Of a DNA stretch of 64,000 nucleotides, positions 22,565 to 32,574 are shown piece by piece. Both the position numbers and the translations under genes were made by a program. Each line of letters opens with the position of its first letter. Position 1 is the stretch's first letter. This DNA comes from Mycolicibacterium hassiacum DSM 44199 (GTDB lineage Bacteria > Actinomycetota > Actinomycetes > Mycobacteriales > Mycobacteriaceae): positions 3,472,001 to 3,536,000 of the forward strand of contig NZ_LR026975.1 in NCBI RefSeq assembly GCF_900603025.1. Direction: 5' to 3'. The notes under the pieces were generated by a model, which searched no databases, had not been told where the DNA came from, and saw only the letters and a program-made list of their open reading frames with translations.

Positions 22565-23483
22565 CTACCTTTCCGGTTGGCCCGCAACGAATGTCCGCAT
22601 GTCCACGCCGTTCTCGTAGGCCCGCATCCAGGTGTCGGCCCACGCGGGCAGTGGCTGGTCGGCCGGATCGTGATAGGGGGTCTGCGACAGCGCCAGCCGC
22701 CACAGCATCGCCAGCAGTTCGCGGGTCGGCACGGGCCCGAAGATCGTCGGTGCGGCCGAGCCGTTCCGCCGCAGGCCCAGCCGCTGGCGCAGCTCACCGG
22801 TCAGGAACGCGCCGGAGAGCAGTTCACGGGTGGAGGCGCCGCGCTCGGCGAACGGGACGATGCGGTCGAAGCCCTGCGCGATCTCGTCGGCGACGCCGGC
22901 CACATGCGCAAACGTCCGGCGGACATGGCGGATCCGGTACCACGGGCTGGGGCGACAGGTACCGCGACAGCATCAGGCCCGAGCTGCGGTGTTCGATCTC
23001 CTCGACGAAGTGCCACAGCATCAACGCCGCCACCTGCGGGTCTCCCCCGCCGAACAGCGCATCGCGGTTGTCCAGCAGCACCTTGAACAGCGGGGTGAAC
23101 GTCGCCTCCAGGTTGGCGATGTAGGCCAGGTGGAACTCGGCCGGCTCCTGGTCGAGCAGCGCGTCGTAGGCGGCGCAGGCGTCGGCGTAGCACTGCTCGA
23201 GATCCGGATAACGTTCGATGAGCGCCAGCATGTGTTTGCGGTGCGCGGCGGCGTGTTGCGCCTCCTGCTTGAGGAACGCGTCGGCCTCCGCGGCGATCGC
23301 GGGATCCGCGGCGAACCGGTCGGCGGCCATCCGGATCGCCCCGACGATGTATCGCTCGAACGGCACCGCGATGAAGGTGAAGGCATTGCAGAACAACCCG
23401 AAATCGGGATTGGCCGGCTGCCACATGAACGGAACCGAGGCGTCGAACTCCCAGCTGATCTTGCGGATCACCAGCTTGGTCAC
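22565..23483 (-). pseudogene. Metal-dependent hydrolase (PF10118-type), interrupted by a +1 frameshift
   Basis: Two overlapping frames together make one protein. The first part (from GTG 23483, with GGAGG upstream) reads KISWEFDASVPFMWQ, then QEAQHAAAHRKHM and WHFVEEIEHRSS, the Glu/His motifs of the family. It then runs into an Arg-rich nonsense tail. The second frame, entered at about 22944, reads PWYRIRHVRRTFAHVAG and continues to TAG 22565. An extra C in CAGCCCGTGG explains the break, since family members have PWYR-like sequence there. It is either a real pseudogene or a sequencing error in a C-run. Confidence 0.8.
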
Positions 23484-23700
23484 CGCTGCCGCCCTCCGCA
23501 CCGGTCGTAACGGGTAGCCCTCGGTTGTTGCACCGAAAGGGCCGCGCGACCAGATCCGCGCGCAGCGTCAGTGTGACATTCACCCCGGTTTGCGTAAAGG
23601 ACGGCGATGGCGGAACCCGACGAGCGGTCCACTCGGCGGCGCATCCCGGCCGCGACGTTTCGGGTGCCGGCCCGCGACGTCGCCGGCCCGCGGCGCGCGG

Positions 23701-24543
23701 TCAGCTAGCGGTCTCCGCCAGCCAGCCCAGGATCCTGGCCGCGATCAGGTCCGGTTGTTCCAGGTGCAGGAAATGGCCGACGCCGTCGAGGATTTCGGCG
23801 CGGGAGCCGGCGGCGGGCAGGAACGGGGTGAGGTCGGGCAGGATGTCGGCGCCGATCGCCCCGTCGGCGCGCCCGTGCAGATACAGCGTCGGCACCGGCG
23901 GCGGCTGCAGGGCGGCCTCGGCTTCGGCGGCGGCGTCGGGATCGGCGAAATCCGGGTTGAACGACGCCCGGTACGGGGCGATGACGTCGGCGATGTTGTC
24001 CGCGGTGACGTGGCGGCGCAGCTCGGCCAGGTCGGCGCCGGCGTCGTAGCCGGGCGACCAGTCCGCCCACAGCGACTCCCAGAACCCGGGGGCGAGCAGC
24101 GCGGATTCGGCCAGGCCCAGCTGCTGGATGAACCAGACGTAGAACGACCGTTTGAGCTGGGGATAGGTGAACAGCCCGGCCGCCATGGCCGCCATCGGGG
24201 GCACCGCCAGCGCGACGAACCGCCCGAAGGCGGCGGGGCGGGTCGCCACCGCCCCGTAGCCGGCCTGGGCGCCCCAGTCGTGTCCGATCAGCACCGCCCG
24301 GTCATCGGCGCCGTGGCGGGCGGCCACGTCGAGCACATGGCGTGCGTAGGTGCCGACGCTGATCGGGCGGCCCACCGGGGTGACGTAGCCGGGCAACCAG
24401 GGCGCCACGACGCGGTAGCCCTGGTCGGCCAGTGCCGGGCCCAGGTGGCGCCAGGTGAACGGGGTGTCAGGGAAACCGTGCACCAGCACGGCCAGTGGTC
24501 GATCGCGGTCCTCGATGTCGCCGAAGGTGATCGGGGTGCTCAC
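23701..24543 (-). CDS. Alpha/beta hydrolase, epoxide-hydrolase-like
   Basis: 280 residues. The oxyanion motif HGFPDTPFTWR is at 22-32. The nucleophile elbow GHDWGAQAG places Asp89 as nucleophile, typical of epoxide hydrolases and haloalkane dehalogenases rather than Ser hydrolases. The catalytic His is H257 in GVGHFLHLEQP. The cap region holds several Trp/Phe. The start is GTG 24543; TACCGT (-10) ends seven bases upstream. It is divergent from the phosphotransferase gene with 84 bases between them, and a shared operator is possible. Confidence 0.88.
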   Translation of the reverse strand: MSTPITFGDIEDRDRPLAVLVHGFPDTPFTWRHLGPALADQGYRVVAPWLPGYVTPVGRPISVGTYARHVLDVAARHGADDRAVLIGHDWGAQAGYGAVATRPAAFGRFVALAVPPMAAMAAGLFTYPQLKRSFYVWFIQQLGLAESALLAPGFWESLWADWSPGYDAGADLAELRRHVTADNIADVIAPYRASFNPDFADPDAAAEAEAALQPPPVPTLYLHGRADGAIGADILPDLTPFLPAAGSRAEILDGVGHFLHLEQPDLIAARILGWLAETAS

Positions 24544-24590
24544 CGGGCAAACGGTATTACACCCGCACCGTGCCGCGTAACATCGCCGCT

Positions 24591-24617
24591 GTTTACAAGC
24601 CTGGTGGCTGGTGTAAC
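24591..24617. promoter_or_regulatory. Imperfect inverted repeat in the hydrolase/phosphotransferase divergent promoter
   Basis: GTTTACA-AGCC at 24591-24601 mirrors GGCTGGTGTAAC at 24606-24617 around a TGGT centre. The right arm abuts the TAACTT -10 candidate of the plus-strand gene. Binding here could control both divergent genes. No matching regulator is encoded next to it. Confidence 0.45.
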
Positions 24618-24627
24618 TTTCTTTCTC

Positions 24628-25677
24628 ATGGCCGGTATCGCCCTCGTTCAGCGCGACCTGACCGCCACCCGCGCCGGGCTGCGGGACTGGTTCGCCCAGC
24701 GGCACGGCGACGGGGTCGAGATCTCGGAGTTGCGCACGGCCAACCGGGCCACGGGCTGGTCCAGTGAATCGCTGGTGTTCACGCTGACCGTCGACGGCGC
24801 CTCGACCGAACACGTCATCCGCATCCCGCCGGCCGGCGGGGGCATCTTCCCGCGCTACGACCTGAAGGCGCAGGCGCAGACCCAGGAGTTGCTGCACAAC
24901 CACGGCATCGCGACGCCGTCTCCGATCGTCCACGAGCCCGACCGGTCCTGGATCGGTTCGGAGTTCCTGCTGATGCCGCGCATCGTCGGCCACACCCCGT
25001 CGGACATCTCGTACGCGGTGCGGGGGTGGCTGCACGACGCCGACCGGCAGGTGCAGCGCCGGGCGCACGACACGTTCGTCGAGACGCTGGCCCGCCTGCA
25101 CCGGGTGCCGGTCGACTCGGCGCCGTGGTTGGCGCGGCCCGGCGGCGTGGGGATCGACGCCGAACTCGACTGGTGGCGCGACTATGTCGCGTGGGCGACC
25201 GACGATCAGGTGCCCGACCTGATGGGCGAGGCGTTCGACTGGCTGGTGCGCCACAAGCCCGAGCACACCCCGGAACCGAGCATCTGCTGGGGCGACGCGC
25301 GGCTGTCCAACGCGATCTTCGACGACACCGGTGAGCTGGTCGGCGCGCTGGACTGGGAGCAGGCCTGCATCTGTCCGGCCGAGTGCGACGTGGCCTGGTG
25401 GCTGGCCACCCGCCGGCAGATGCTGGAGGTCAACGGGCTCGACCTGGACCCCGAGCTGCCCGGCTTCGACTCCCGCGATCAGCTGCTGCGCCGGTACACC
25501 GAACTGCTCGGCCGCGAACTGCAGGACCTCGAATGGTACGAGGTGTTCGCGATGGTCCGGATGGGCTGCTGCATTCTGCGCACCCAGGTGCTGTTGCGCG
25601 CCACCGGGCAGACCGAGCACTTCCTGACCCGGGCGCCCATCCTGCCCGCCTGGACGATCACCACGGTCCGCGGCTGA
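24628..25677 (+). CDS. Aminoglycoside-phosphotransferase-fold kinase family protein
   Basis: 349 residues of the APH/acyl-CoA-dehydrogenase-associated phosphotransferase family. The catalytic loop reads ICWGDARLSNAIF (family HGDxxxxN with Trp for His). The metal-binding Asp is in GALDWEQACICP. The N-terminal ATP site includes HVIRIPPAGGG. These proteins rarely act on antibiotics; the substrate is unknown. ATG 24628 follows TAACTT by eight bases (leaderless pattern), and no ribosome site is visible. It is divergent from an epoxide-hydrolase-like gene, so both may serve the same catabolic route. Confidence 0.8.
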   Translation: MAGIALVQRDLTATRAGLRDWFAQRHGDGVEISELRTANRATGWSSESLVFTLTVDGASTEHVIRIPPAGGGIFPRYDLKAQAQTQELLHNHGIATPSPIVHEPDRSWIGSEFLLMPRIVGHTPSDISYAVRGWLHDADRQVQRRAHDTFVETLARLHRVPVDSAPWLARPGGVGIDAELDWWRDYVAWATDDQVPDLMGEAFDWLVRHKPEHTPEPSICWGDARLSNAIFDDTGELVGALDWEQACICPAECDVAWWLATRRQMLEVNGLDLDPELPGFDSRDQLLRRYTELLGRELQDLEWYEVFAMVRMGCCILRTQVLLRATGQTEHFLTRAPILPAWTITTVRG

Positions 25678-25692
25678 CCCGGCCGGGGCGGA

Positions 25693-26172
25693 TCAGCCGG
25701 CGGGGCTGACGCCGGGGCTCGGCAGATCCCCGGGAGCCGCACCGGCGATCGGCCGGCGCCCACCGGCGGGCACCCAGCCGACGAAGGTCAGGCACAACCC
25801 CAGCACCCCCACCACGACCATGACGAGCTGCCACCACAGCGGCTGCTCGGCCATCGACCGACCGAACGCGGTGTAGGCATCCGGAACCGCCAGCAGCACA
25901 ACGCCCTCCGCGACAGCGAGCCAACCGAGCACCGTGATCGCGATCGCGGCCGCGCCGCGCCACCGCTGATGCAGCGCGACCGTCGTCAGACCGATCAGCA
26001 ACACGAAGGCCCCGCAGACCCACGGCAGCGCCGAGCTGTCGCCGAACTCCTCGAGCAGCGCCGGGATCCGGTCGGCGCGGGCCAGCATCACGACGGCGGC
26101 GATGACGAGATACGGCCCGAGCACCCGGGCGAACAGCTGTGTTCGGCTGTCGATGCGCGGCGCGGTGTTCAT
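25693..26172 (-). CDS. Small four-span membrane protein
   Basis: 159 residues. Hydrophobic spans lie at roughly 17-35, 50-66, 74-93 and 115-135, with short loops and a Pro/Gly-rich C-terminal tail ending in SPGVSPAG. No family recognised. ATG 26172 follows AGGAGG by ten bases. It converges on the phosphotransferase gene with 15 bases between stops. Its minus-strand upstream neighbour (the P-loop kinase) ends 119 bases away. Confidence 0.7.
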   Translation of the reverse strand: MNTAPRIDSRTQLFARVLGPYLVIAAVVMLARADRIPALLEEFGDSSALPWVCGAFVLLIGLTTVALHQRWRGAAAIAITVLGWLAVAEGVVLLAVPDAYTAFGRSMAEQPLWWQLVMVVVGVLGLCLTFVGWVPAGGRRPIAGAAPGDLPSPGVSPAG

Positions 26173-26291
26173 GGCGTTTCGACCTCCTGGGATCCGCGGG
26201 GACGCCATGGTCGATCGACGTCCGTCTCGACCCATTCGACCACCGCAGAGCGGTCGTCATACGGGACGGAAGTCACCGGTTCGGCGGGTCA

Positions 26292-27812
26292 TCAGATCGC
26301 CAGACAGCAGATCTGCTGCGCTTCGGCCACCGACTCGTGCACCGGTCGGCTGGTGTCGATCGGATGCCCGTGCACGGTTGTCGCGCCCTGGTCGGCCAGG
26401 GCCCTGGCGATCTCGGGGGTGGCGTCGGAGGTGGTGTTCGTCCGCGCCGCGATGCGTTGGCCGGCCTGCTCGACCGGCAGTGAGCAGGTCAGTTCCACGA
26501 TCGGCGCGGCGGTATCGGCGGCGAGCTGGTGGGCCCGGCGACGCTGATCATCGTCGCGCCAGGTGCCGTCCAGGATCACCGACCGCCCGTGAGTGAGCGC
26601 GTGCCGCGCCCGCGCGAGCACCTCGTCGTACACCGCGGCGACGTTCTCCGGCGCATACAGGCCCGAACCCAGTTCGCCGACCGCACCGCCGATGACGCCG
26701 GCGTCGCGCAACTCCCGGCGGACGTCGTCGGTGGAGATCACCACGGCGTCGAGCTCCGCGGCGAGCGCTTGCGAGATCGTGGTCTTGCCGGTGCCGGGGC
26801 CGCCCCCGACGATGATCAGTTGCACGGTGGCCGAGCGCAGGTGATCCAGCGCGATGTCGAGGTGCCGCTGTGCGTCGGCGGCCGCCTCGGGCTGCCCCTG
26901 CCCCACCCGGATGCAGTCGACCTTCGCGCGGACGACGGCGCGGTAGGCGATGTAGAAGTCCACCAACGATCGCGGCGCGGGGTCGTGCGCGTGGTGGCGG
27001 TACCGGTCGATGAAGTTGCCGCCGAGCTGCGCCGCGCCGAGGAACTCCAGGTCCATGGCCAGAAACGCCGCATCGTCGATGCCGTCGACGTAGCGCAGCG
27101 CATCGTCGAACTCCAGGCAGTCGAGAATCGCCAATCCTGTTGGTGTGCAGAAGATGTCGTTCGCCAGCAGATCGGCGTGGCCGTCCACGACGCGACCGTC
27201 GTCGATGCGGTCGGCGAACAGCTCGGCGCGGCCGGTGAGGTACCGGGACGCCAGCCGGCGGACGTCGTCGACCTGCTCGGCCGGCACCACCCCCAGCCGC
27301 TGCAACTCGGTCAGGTTCTCCTCCCACCGCGCCCACACCGCGGCCGGGCGGGCCTGGTCGTCGACCGCATCGCCGCGCACGGCCCCGCGGTGGAACTCCG
27401 CAAGGGTGCGGGCGATCGCATCCAGGTGGGCGGTTATCTCGGCGCCCGCCCGCACCAGGGTCGACAACCGGTCCTCGTCGCGGTAGCGGCGCATGACCAC
27501 GACGGGTTCGTTCGGCTCGTCCCCGGGCCCGGTCAGATACGCGATACCGAGATAGCTCTGCGGTGACAGGCGGCTGTTCAGTTCGATCTCGCGCCGACAC
27601 GCGGCCGCACGCCGTTGGACGGTGGTGAAGTCCAGGAAGTCGGTCTTGATCGCCTTCTTCGCCTTGTAGGCGCGATCGCCGACCAGTACCACGAGCCCGG
27701 TGTGCGTTTCGTGGATCTGCGCGTCGAGAGCTCCCAGCGCCGGCGCCGGCGGTTCGGGCGCCGTCCCGAACGCGCCCGGCCCGGTGGTTGTCGATGCCGG
27801 CCTGTTGTCCAT
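26292..27812 (-). CDS. Bifunctional phosphotransferase/P-loop ATPase (Rv2004c-like)
   Basis: 506 residues. The N-terminal half is APH-like (AYKAKKAIKTDFLDF near the start, VDGHADLLANDIF as catalytic loop, DCLEFDD as metal site). The C-terminal half is a zeta-toxin/gluconate-kinase-like P-loop domain with IIVGGGPGTGKTT near residue 335 and an ILDGTWRDDDQRRRA segment. This architecture matches Rv2004c, a DosR-regulon member. A DosR-like box lies 55-75 bases upstream, consistent with hypoxic induction. ATG 27812 is chosen from the conserved N-terminus; the ribosome site is weak. It is divergent from the PEP synthase gene. Confidence 0.85.
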   Translation of the reverse strand: MDNRPASTTTGPGAFGTAPEPPAPALGALDAQIHETHTGLVVLVGDRAYKAKKAIKTDFLDFTTVQRRAAACRREIELNSRLSPQSYLGIAYLTGPGDEPNEPVVVMRRYRDEDRLSTLVRAGAEITAHLDAIARTLAEFHRGAVRGDAVDDQARPAAVWARWEENLTELQRLGVVPAEQVDDVRRLASRYLTGRAELFADRIDDGRVVDGHADLLANDIFCTPTGLAILDCLEFDDALRYVDGIDDAAFLAMDLEFLGAAQLGGNFIDRYRHHAHDPAPRSLVDFYIAYRAVVRAKVDCIRVGQGQPEAAADAQRHLDIALDHLRSATVQLIIVGGGPGTGKTTISQALAAELDAVVISTDDVRRELRDAGVIGGAVGELGSGLYAPENVAAVYDEVLARARHALTHGRSVILDGTWRDDDQRRRAHQLAADTAAPIVELTCSLPVEQAGQRIAARTNTTSDATPEIARALADQGATTVHGHPIDTSRPVHESVAEAQQICCLAI

Positions 27813-27866
27813 GTCTGCATGGTCCCGCGGTCCGGCCCGACGCCGCCAGGGTCCTGTGGCCACCAG

Positions 27867-27886
27867 CTGTGGACCATAGTCCCTAC
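27867..27886. promoter_or_regulatory. DosR-like box upstream of the Rv2004c-like gene
   Basis: The minus strand reads GTAGGGACTATGGTCCACAG. This gives half-sites GGGACT and GGTCC around AT, close to the DosR consensus core GGGACTWWAGTCCC. It is 55 bases before the start at 27812, a position usual for DosR activation. Confidence 0.65.
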
Positions 27887-28065
27887 CAGTCGGCCCGTCG
27901 CCGTGTGAGGCTGAAGGTGCGATCGGCCCGCCGGGCACCTGAGCGTCCCCTAGCCGCTTTCGGTCCCCACTCCCGGCGGGCCGACGCCGTGCGCTCTCCG
28001 GCGTTCCCCAGCCGGAGCCGACCGGAGCGGGTTCCGTTCGGGGAAGGGCCCTTCGGACCGTTGCG

Positions 28066-28085
28066 CACGGGACCAATGGACCACC
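28066..28085. promoter_or_regulatory. Second DosR-like box upstream of PEP synthase
   Basis: CACGGGACCAATGGACCACC keeps the GGGAC...GGACC dyad and the A/T centre of the DosR core, with mismatches in the half-site ends. It lies 56 bases before ATG 28141, mirroring the box on the other side of this divergent region. The remaining bases between the boxes (27887-28065) are GC-rich, and I see no gene there. Confidence 0.5.
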
Positions 28086-28140
28086 GGATGTGGCCCTCGG
28101 ACGCTGTCGACGCCGCGGGCCGGTCAGCAGAGTCGTTACC

Positions 28141-30432
28141 ATGCCCGATTCCTACGTCCGCACTCTCGACAACCTGACCATCGCCGACGCCGAGGACGCC
28201 GGAGGGAAGGGCGCCAATCTCGGCGAACTGGTCGCCGCCGGTCTGCCCGTGCCGCCCGGGTTCGTGGTCATGCGCACCGCCTACCTCGATTCGGTCCGGG
28301 CCGGCGGGGTCGAGGCCGAGCTGACCCGATTGCACACCGAGGCGCTCAACCAGACCGGCGACGCGCTGTCACAGCTGTGCGACCGCATGCAGCGCCTGGT
28401 GCGCAAGGCCGGCATCAGCCCGGAGGCGCGCGCGGCCGTCGCGGCCGCGTACCGCGAACTCGGCACGAATGTCGTTGTAGCCGTGCGCTCTTCAGCAACC
28501 GGCGAGGACAGCAAGGATGCCTCGTTCGCGGGCATGAACCGCACGCTGACCAACATCACCGGCGAGGCGGAGCTGCTGGAGGCGGTCGTCCAGTGCTGGA
28601 TGTCGCTGTTCACCCCCCGGGTCATCGCCTACCGGGCCGGCCGCGGCTTCACCGCCGCTCCCGCAATGGCCGTGGTCGTCCAGCAGATGATCGCCGCCGA
28701 CCGGGCCGGGGTCGCGTTCACCAGCGACCCGAGCACCGGCAGCCCCGACCGCATCGTCATCGAGGCGGCGTTCGGCCAGGGTGAGGTGGTGGTGTCCGGC
28801 AAGGTCGAGCCCGACACCTATGTGGTCGACAAGAACAGCCTCGAGGTCCGCAGCGCCCGCATCGGGGTGAAGACCTTCAAGATCGTCCGCGGGGACGACG
28901 GCGCCGACCGGGTGGTGCAGCTCGACCGCGCACAGGCCGAGGCCCGGGTGCTCGACGACGCGGCGCTGCGGGAGATCGCGAAACTGGCGATCGCCGTGGA
29001 GCGGCACAACGGCTGCCCGCAGGACATCGAATGGGTCATCGGCGACGGCGCGGTGTGGTTGGTGCAGGCCCGCCCAATCACCACCCTCGGCAGCGCCGAA
29101 CCGGTCACAGACGAAAAAGCGGACAAGCCAACGGTTCTCGTTCGCGGCCTGCCCGCGGCGCCGGGACTGGCGACCGGCCGGGTGCGGGTGCTGCTCGGCC
29201 CCGAGGACGGGGGCAGACTGGTCAAGGGCGAGGTACTCGTCGCGCCGACGACGAATCCGGACTGGCTGCCGACGATCCGCCGGGCCGCGGCCGTGGTGAC
29301 CGAGACCGGCGGGATGACGTGCCACGCCGCGATCGTCGCCCGCGAGCTCGGTGTCCCGTGCGTCGTCGGAGCGCGCTCGGCGACCGTCGACCTGCCCGAC
29401 GGGATGGTGGTCACGGTGGACGGCACGCGCGGTGAGGTCACCGCGGGGCGTCCCGTCGAGGACAAGCGCACCGCGACGGTGTCGGCGCCGCGGGAGGCGG
29501 TGGCGCGGGTCGCCCCCGAACCCACCGGAACCAAGGTCTACGTCAACCTCGCCATGCCGGACGCGGCGGAACAGGTCGCCGCGACCGATGTCGACGGGGT
29601 CGGGCTGCTGCGGGCGGAGTTCATGCTCACCGAGGCGCTGGGCGGCCGGCACCCGAGAGATCTGATCGCCCGCGGCGAGCAGGACACGTTCGTCGACGCG
29701 ATGGCGAACGCGATCGCCCGGATCGGCACCGCGTTCGCCCCGCGGCCGGTGATCTACCGCACGATGGACTTCCGCACCAACGAGTTTCGCGGTCTAGCCG
29801 GTGGCGAGCGGTATGAGCCGGTCGAGCACAACCCGATGATCGGATACCGCGGGTGCTACCGCTACATCAAGGAACCGGACCTGTTCGCACTCGAACTCGA
29901 CGCGCTGGCCCGGGCGCGGGAACGCACCTCGAACATCCACCTGATGATTCCGTTCGTCCGCACCCGCTGGGAGCTCGAGGAGTGCCTGGAGTTGGTGGAT
30001 GCGAGCCCGCTCAAGCGCTTTCGCGATATGCACCGCTGGGTGATGGCCGAGGTGCCGTCGGTGGTGTACTGGCTGCCGGAGTACGTCGGCATGGGTATCG
30101 ACGGTGTGTCGATCGGCAGCAACGATCTGACCCAGTTGATGCTCGGGGTCGACCGGGACTCCGAGTTCTGCGCCGACTTGTTCGACGAGGCGGATGAGGC
30201 GGTGCTGGACGCGATTTCGCGCATCATCGCGACGGCCAACCGGCTCGGCATCACCTCGTCGCTGTGCGGGCAGGCCCCGTCGACCCGGCCCGAGTTCGCC
30301 GAACACCTGGTCCGGATGGGGATCACGTCGGTGTCGGTCAATCCGGACGCGGTGGACGCGGCGCGCCGGGTCATCGCGGCGGCCGAGCGGCGACTGCTGC
30401 TCGAGGCGGCGCGGCTCGACACTCTGGAGTGA
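28141..30432 (+). CDS. ppsA: Phosphoenolpyruvate synthase (pyruvate, water dikinase)
   Basis: 763 residues. Domains in order: ATP/pyruvate-binding (about 1-330; [27 protein letters not shown]), phosphohistidine swivel domain (about 345-435) with [16 protein letters not shown] and catalytic His395, and the PEP-binding TIM barrel (about 450-750) ending with the [14 protein letters not shown] motif. The reaction is pyruvate + ATP + water to PEP + AMP + Pi. It shares a promoter region with the Rv2004c-like kinase, and a DosR-like box lies upstream. I recall a DosR-linked PEP synthase in fast-growing mycobacteria. ATG 28141 fits the family N-terminus. A strong palindrome follows the stop. Confidence 0.93.
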   Translation: MPDSYVRTLDNLTIADAEDAGGKGANLGELVAAGLPVPPGFVVMRTAYLDSVRAGGVEAELTRLHTEALNQTGDALSQLCDRMQRLVRKAGISPEARAAVAAAYRELGTNVVVAVRSSATGEDSKDASFAGMNRTLTNITGEAELLEAVVQCWMSLFTPRVIAYRAGRGFTAAPAMAVVVQQMIAADRAGVAFTSDPSTGSPDRIVIEAAFGQGEVVVSGKVEPDTYVVDKNSLEVRSARIGVKTFKIVRGDDGADRVVQLDRAQAEARVLDDAALREIAKLAIAVERHNGCPQDIEWVIGDGAVWLVQARPITTLGSAEPVTDEKADKPTVLVRGLPAAPGLATGRVRVLLGPEDGGRLVKGEVLVAPTTNPDWLPTIRRAAAVVTETGGMTCHAAIVARELGVPCVVGARSATVDLPDGMVVTVDGTRGEVTAGRPVEDKRTATVSAPREAVARVAPEPTGTKVYVNLAMPDAAEQVAATDVDGVGLLRAEFMLTEALGGRHPRDLIARGEQDTFVDAMANAIARIGTAFAPRPVIYRTMDFRTNEFRGLAGGERYEPVEHNPMIGYRGCYRYIKEPDLFALELDALARARERTSNIHLMIPFVRTRWELEECLELVDASPLKRFRDMHRWVMAEVPSVVYWLPEYVGMGIDGVSIGSNDLTQLMLGVDRDSEFCADLFDEADEAVLDAISRIIATANRLGITSSLCGQAPSTRPEFAEHLVRMGITSVSVNPDAVDAARRVIAAAERRLLLEAARLDTLE

Positions 30433-30441
30433 CCGGACAGC

Positions 30442-30501
30442 GCCGAAACTCCGCTTGTTGACGGATTTTTCGCGATTCTCGTCATCAAGCGTGGTTTCGG
30501 C
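30442..30501. terminator. Long palindromic bidirectional terminator between ppsA and pks16
   Basis: GCCGAAAC, CGCTTG and TGACG at 30442-30463 are mirrored by CGTCA, CAAGCG and GTTTCGGC at 30480-30501. The 22-bp arms have three mismatches. The loop is AT-rich and contains TTTTT. It lies between two convergent stop codons. Confidence 0.7.
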
Positions 30502-30518
30502 GGGCGCCCGCCCGAGTG

Positions 30519-32153
30519 CTAGGTGACCAGCGAGACGGAGCTGGACCGGCGCAGCTTGCCCGAGGAGGTCTTCGGGATGCTGCCGGGGCCGAGCACCACC
30601 ACATTGCGCGGCCGCACGTCGACCTCGGTCACCACCTCGTGGGCCACCTGGTGTTCGATGCGGCGCACCTCGGCCGGATCCTGCCACGCGTTGGACTCGA
30701 CCGCGACCGCGAACGACTCGCGCGAGTGCCCGGCGTCCAACCGGACCGCGACCGCGCAGCCCGGCCGCACTCCGTCGACCCGGCAGGCGGCCCGCTCGAT
30801 GTCGGTCGGGTAGATGTTGCGGCCGGCCATGATGATGACGTCCTTGACCCGGCCGCACACCACGATGTTGCCCTCTTCGGTGATGTAGCCCAGGTCGCCG
30901 GTGTCGTACCAGCCGTGCTCGTCCTGCGCCGGGATGAACCCGCCCATCGTCATGTAGCCGGGGGTGACGCACTCCCCGCGCAGCTCGATCACGCCGACAC
31001 CGCGCGGCGGCAACACGTTGCCGTTCTCGTCGACCACCCGGGCCTCGAGATCGTTGAGCAGCGGGCCGAGGGTGGCCAGCCGACGGGTGTTGCCCTTGGT
31101 GGCCGGCACGGCGCGGCGCAGCGCGGCCAGCAGGTCGGCGTCGACCTCGTCGACCACCAGACCCTTGCCGCACGGCGAGAAGGACACCGCCAGCGTGGTC
31201 TCGGCCATGCCGTAGGCCGGCAGGATCGCCTCCGGCTTGAGGCCGAACGGCTTGCCCGCATCCAACAGGTCCTCGACGTCGGCCACCTCGACCGGCTCGG
31301 CGCCCGAGAGCGCGAACCGCAGCGTGGACAGGTCGAAGTCCCCCGGCTTGGCCTGGCGGCGCAGCCGCTTGGCCAGCAGCGCGTAGGCGAAGTTCGGGGC
31401 CGCGGTCATCGTGCCCTTGTACTTGTGGATCAGCTTCGCCCACAGCAGGGTGTCGCGCAGGAAGTCCATCGGGGTGACCTTGACCAGCTCCGCCCCGAAG
31501 TACATCGGGATGGTCAGGAAGCCGACCATGCCCATGTCGTGGAAGCAGGGCAGCCAGCTGACCATCACGTCGCGGTCGATGTCGTACTCGGCGCCGACGA
31601 ACATCGCCTCGGCGTTCGAGTAGATGTTGCGGTGGGTGATCTGCACCGCCTTCGGCGAGCCGGTGGACCCGGAGGTCAGCTGCATGAGCGCCAGATCGTC
31701 CTCGCCGACGTCGATCGGGTCGGTCGGGTGCGACTTGAGCAGCTCCTCGACGGTCAGGACCTTGATGCCCTTCTCCTGCAGCACCGGGATGACCGCCAGG
31801 AACGGCTCCGACACGATGACGGCCGCGGCCTCGATCATGTTGATGACGTTGAGGGTGTCCTCGGCCCAGACGACCATGTCGGTGCGCGGCGTGGGCTGGT
31901 GCAGCATGGTCAGGCTCGCGCCACGCATCCACAGCGCCTGCGCGGTGGGCGCGATCTCGACCGGATAACCGGCGAGCACACCGACCGCGTCACCGAGCCC
32001 GACGCCGGCCTTCTTCAGCCCTCCGGCGATGCAGCGAGCGCGCTCGTGGACCTCGCGCCAGGTGTGCCGGACAGGCTCGTGCGGTTCGCCGGTGACCATG
32101 CCGTGCGTGGACGTGTGGGCACTGCGGTACATCTTGTCGGTGAACCTGCTCAC
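30519..32153 (-). CDS. pks16: Fatty-acyl-AMP ligase-like acyl-activating enzyme Pks16
   Basis: 544-residue adenylate-forming enzyme annotated as Pks16 in mycobacteria, although it has no polyketide synthase domains. The AMP loop [12 protein letters not shown] is near residues 159-170, YGMAETT near 317, YDTGDLG near 414, and the C-terminal Lys region [11 protein letters not shown] is complete. It should activate an acyl chain as acyl-AMP, for transfer to CoA or to a carrier protein. Start GTG 32153 follows GAGGAGG by five bases. It is the Rv1013 position between pth and ispE, but here 10 kb of extra genes separate it from pth. Confidence 0.9.
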   Translation of the reverse strand: MSRFTDKMYRSAHTSTHGMVTGEPHEPVRHTWREVHERARCIAGGLKKAGVGLGDAVGVLAGYPVEIAPTAQALWMRGASLTMLHQPTPRTDMVVWAEDTLNVINMIEAAAVIVSEPFLAVIPVLQEKGIKVLTVEELLKSHPTDPIDVGEDDLALMQLTSGSTGSPKAVQITHRNIYSNAEAMFVGAEYDIDRDVMVSWLPCFHDMGMVGFLTIPMYFGAELVKVTPMDFLRDTLLWAKLIHKYKGTMTAAPNFAYALLAKRLRRQAKPGDFDLSTLRFALSGAEPVEVADVEDLLDAGKPFGLKPEAILPAYGMAETTLAVSFSPCGKGLVVDEVDADLLAALRRAVPATKGNTRRLATLGPLLNDLEARVVDENGNVLPPRGVGVIELRGECVTPGYMTMGGFIPAQDEHGWYDTGDLGYITEEGNIVVCGRVKDVIIMAGRNIYPTDIERAACRVDGVRPGCAVAVRLDAGHSRESFAVAVESNAWQDPAEVRRIEHQVAHEVVTEVDVRPRNVVVLGPGSIPKTSSGKLRRSSSVSLVT

Positions 32154-32574
32154 GACAACCTCCTCGGTTTCCCGGCAGCGAATGCCCCGGTGTAATGCTC
32201 CGCCCGTTCAGAGGCGCATACGCGGAGGCACGCACACAAATGGGGAGCGGTTACGTCTCGAAACGGTGATATGCCGAAGCGCACGACATCCCTGACGCCG
32301 TTTTCGACGACTCGCCTGCCCGGATGTGCGGCGGGCGAACAGGTCGCGTACGCAAGCTGACCGCTAGTTTTCACCGCGGTTCATCTTAGGCAACTCTTAA
32401 GTAGCCGCCAAACTCAGCAGAGAATTGAGGCTTGTGTCACACCGACTCGTGACCGAACGGATGTCACGGGCTTCCCTCCTCCACGGCGACCAGCGCAAAC
32501 GCGTCGAAAATGCGCCGCGAACAGGCCGATTAACCGCCCCGGCGTCCGGTCGGCGGACGCCGCCGGGCGGGTCG
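32154..32574. other. Intergenic region between pks16 and ispE
   Basis: 421 bases with no convincing gene. The pks16 ribosome site and presumably its promoter lie at the left end. An AT-richer patch around 32365-32430 could hold the promoter. The right third, after the ispE stop, is GC-rich with a GCGTCC/GGACGC-type inverted repeat near 32540-32565 that could act as a terminator. Confidence 0.35.
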
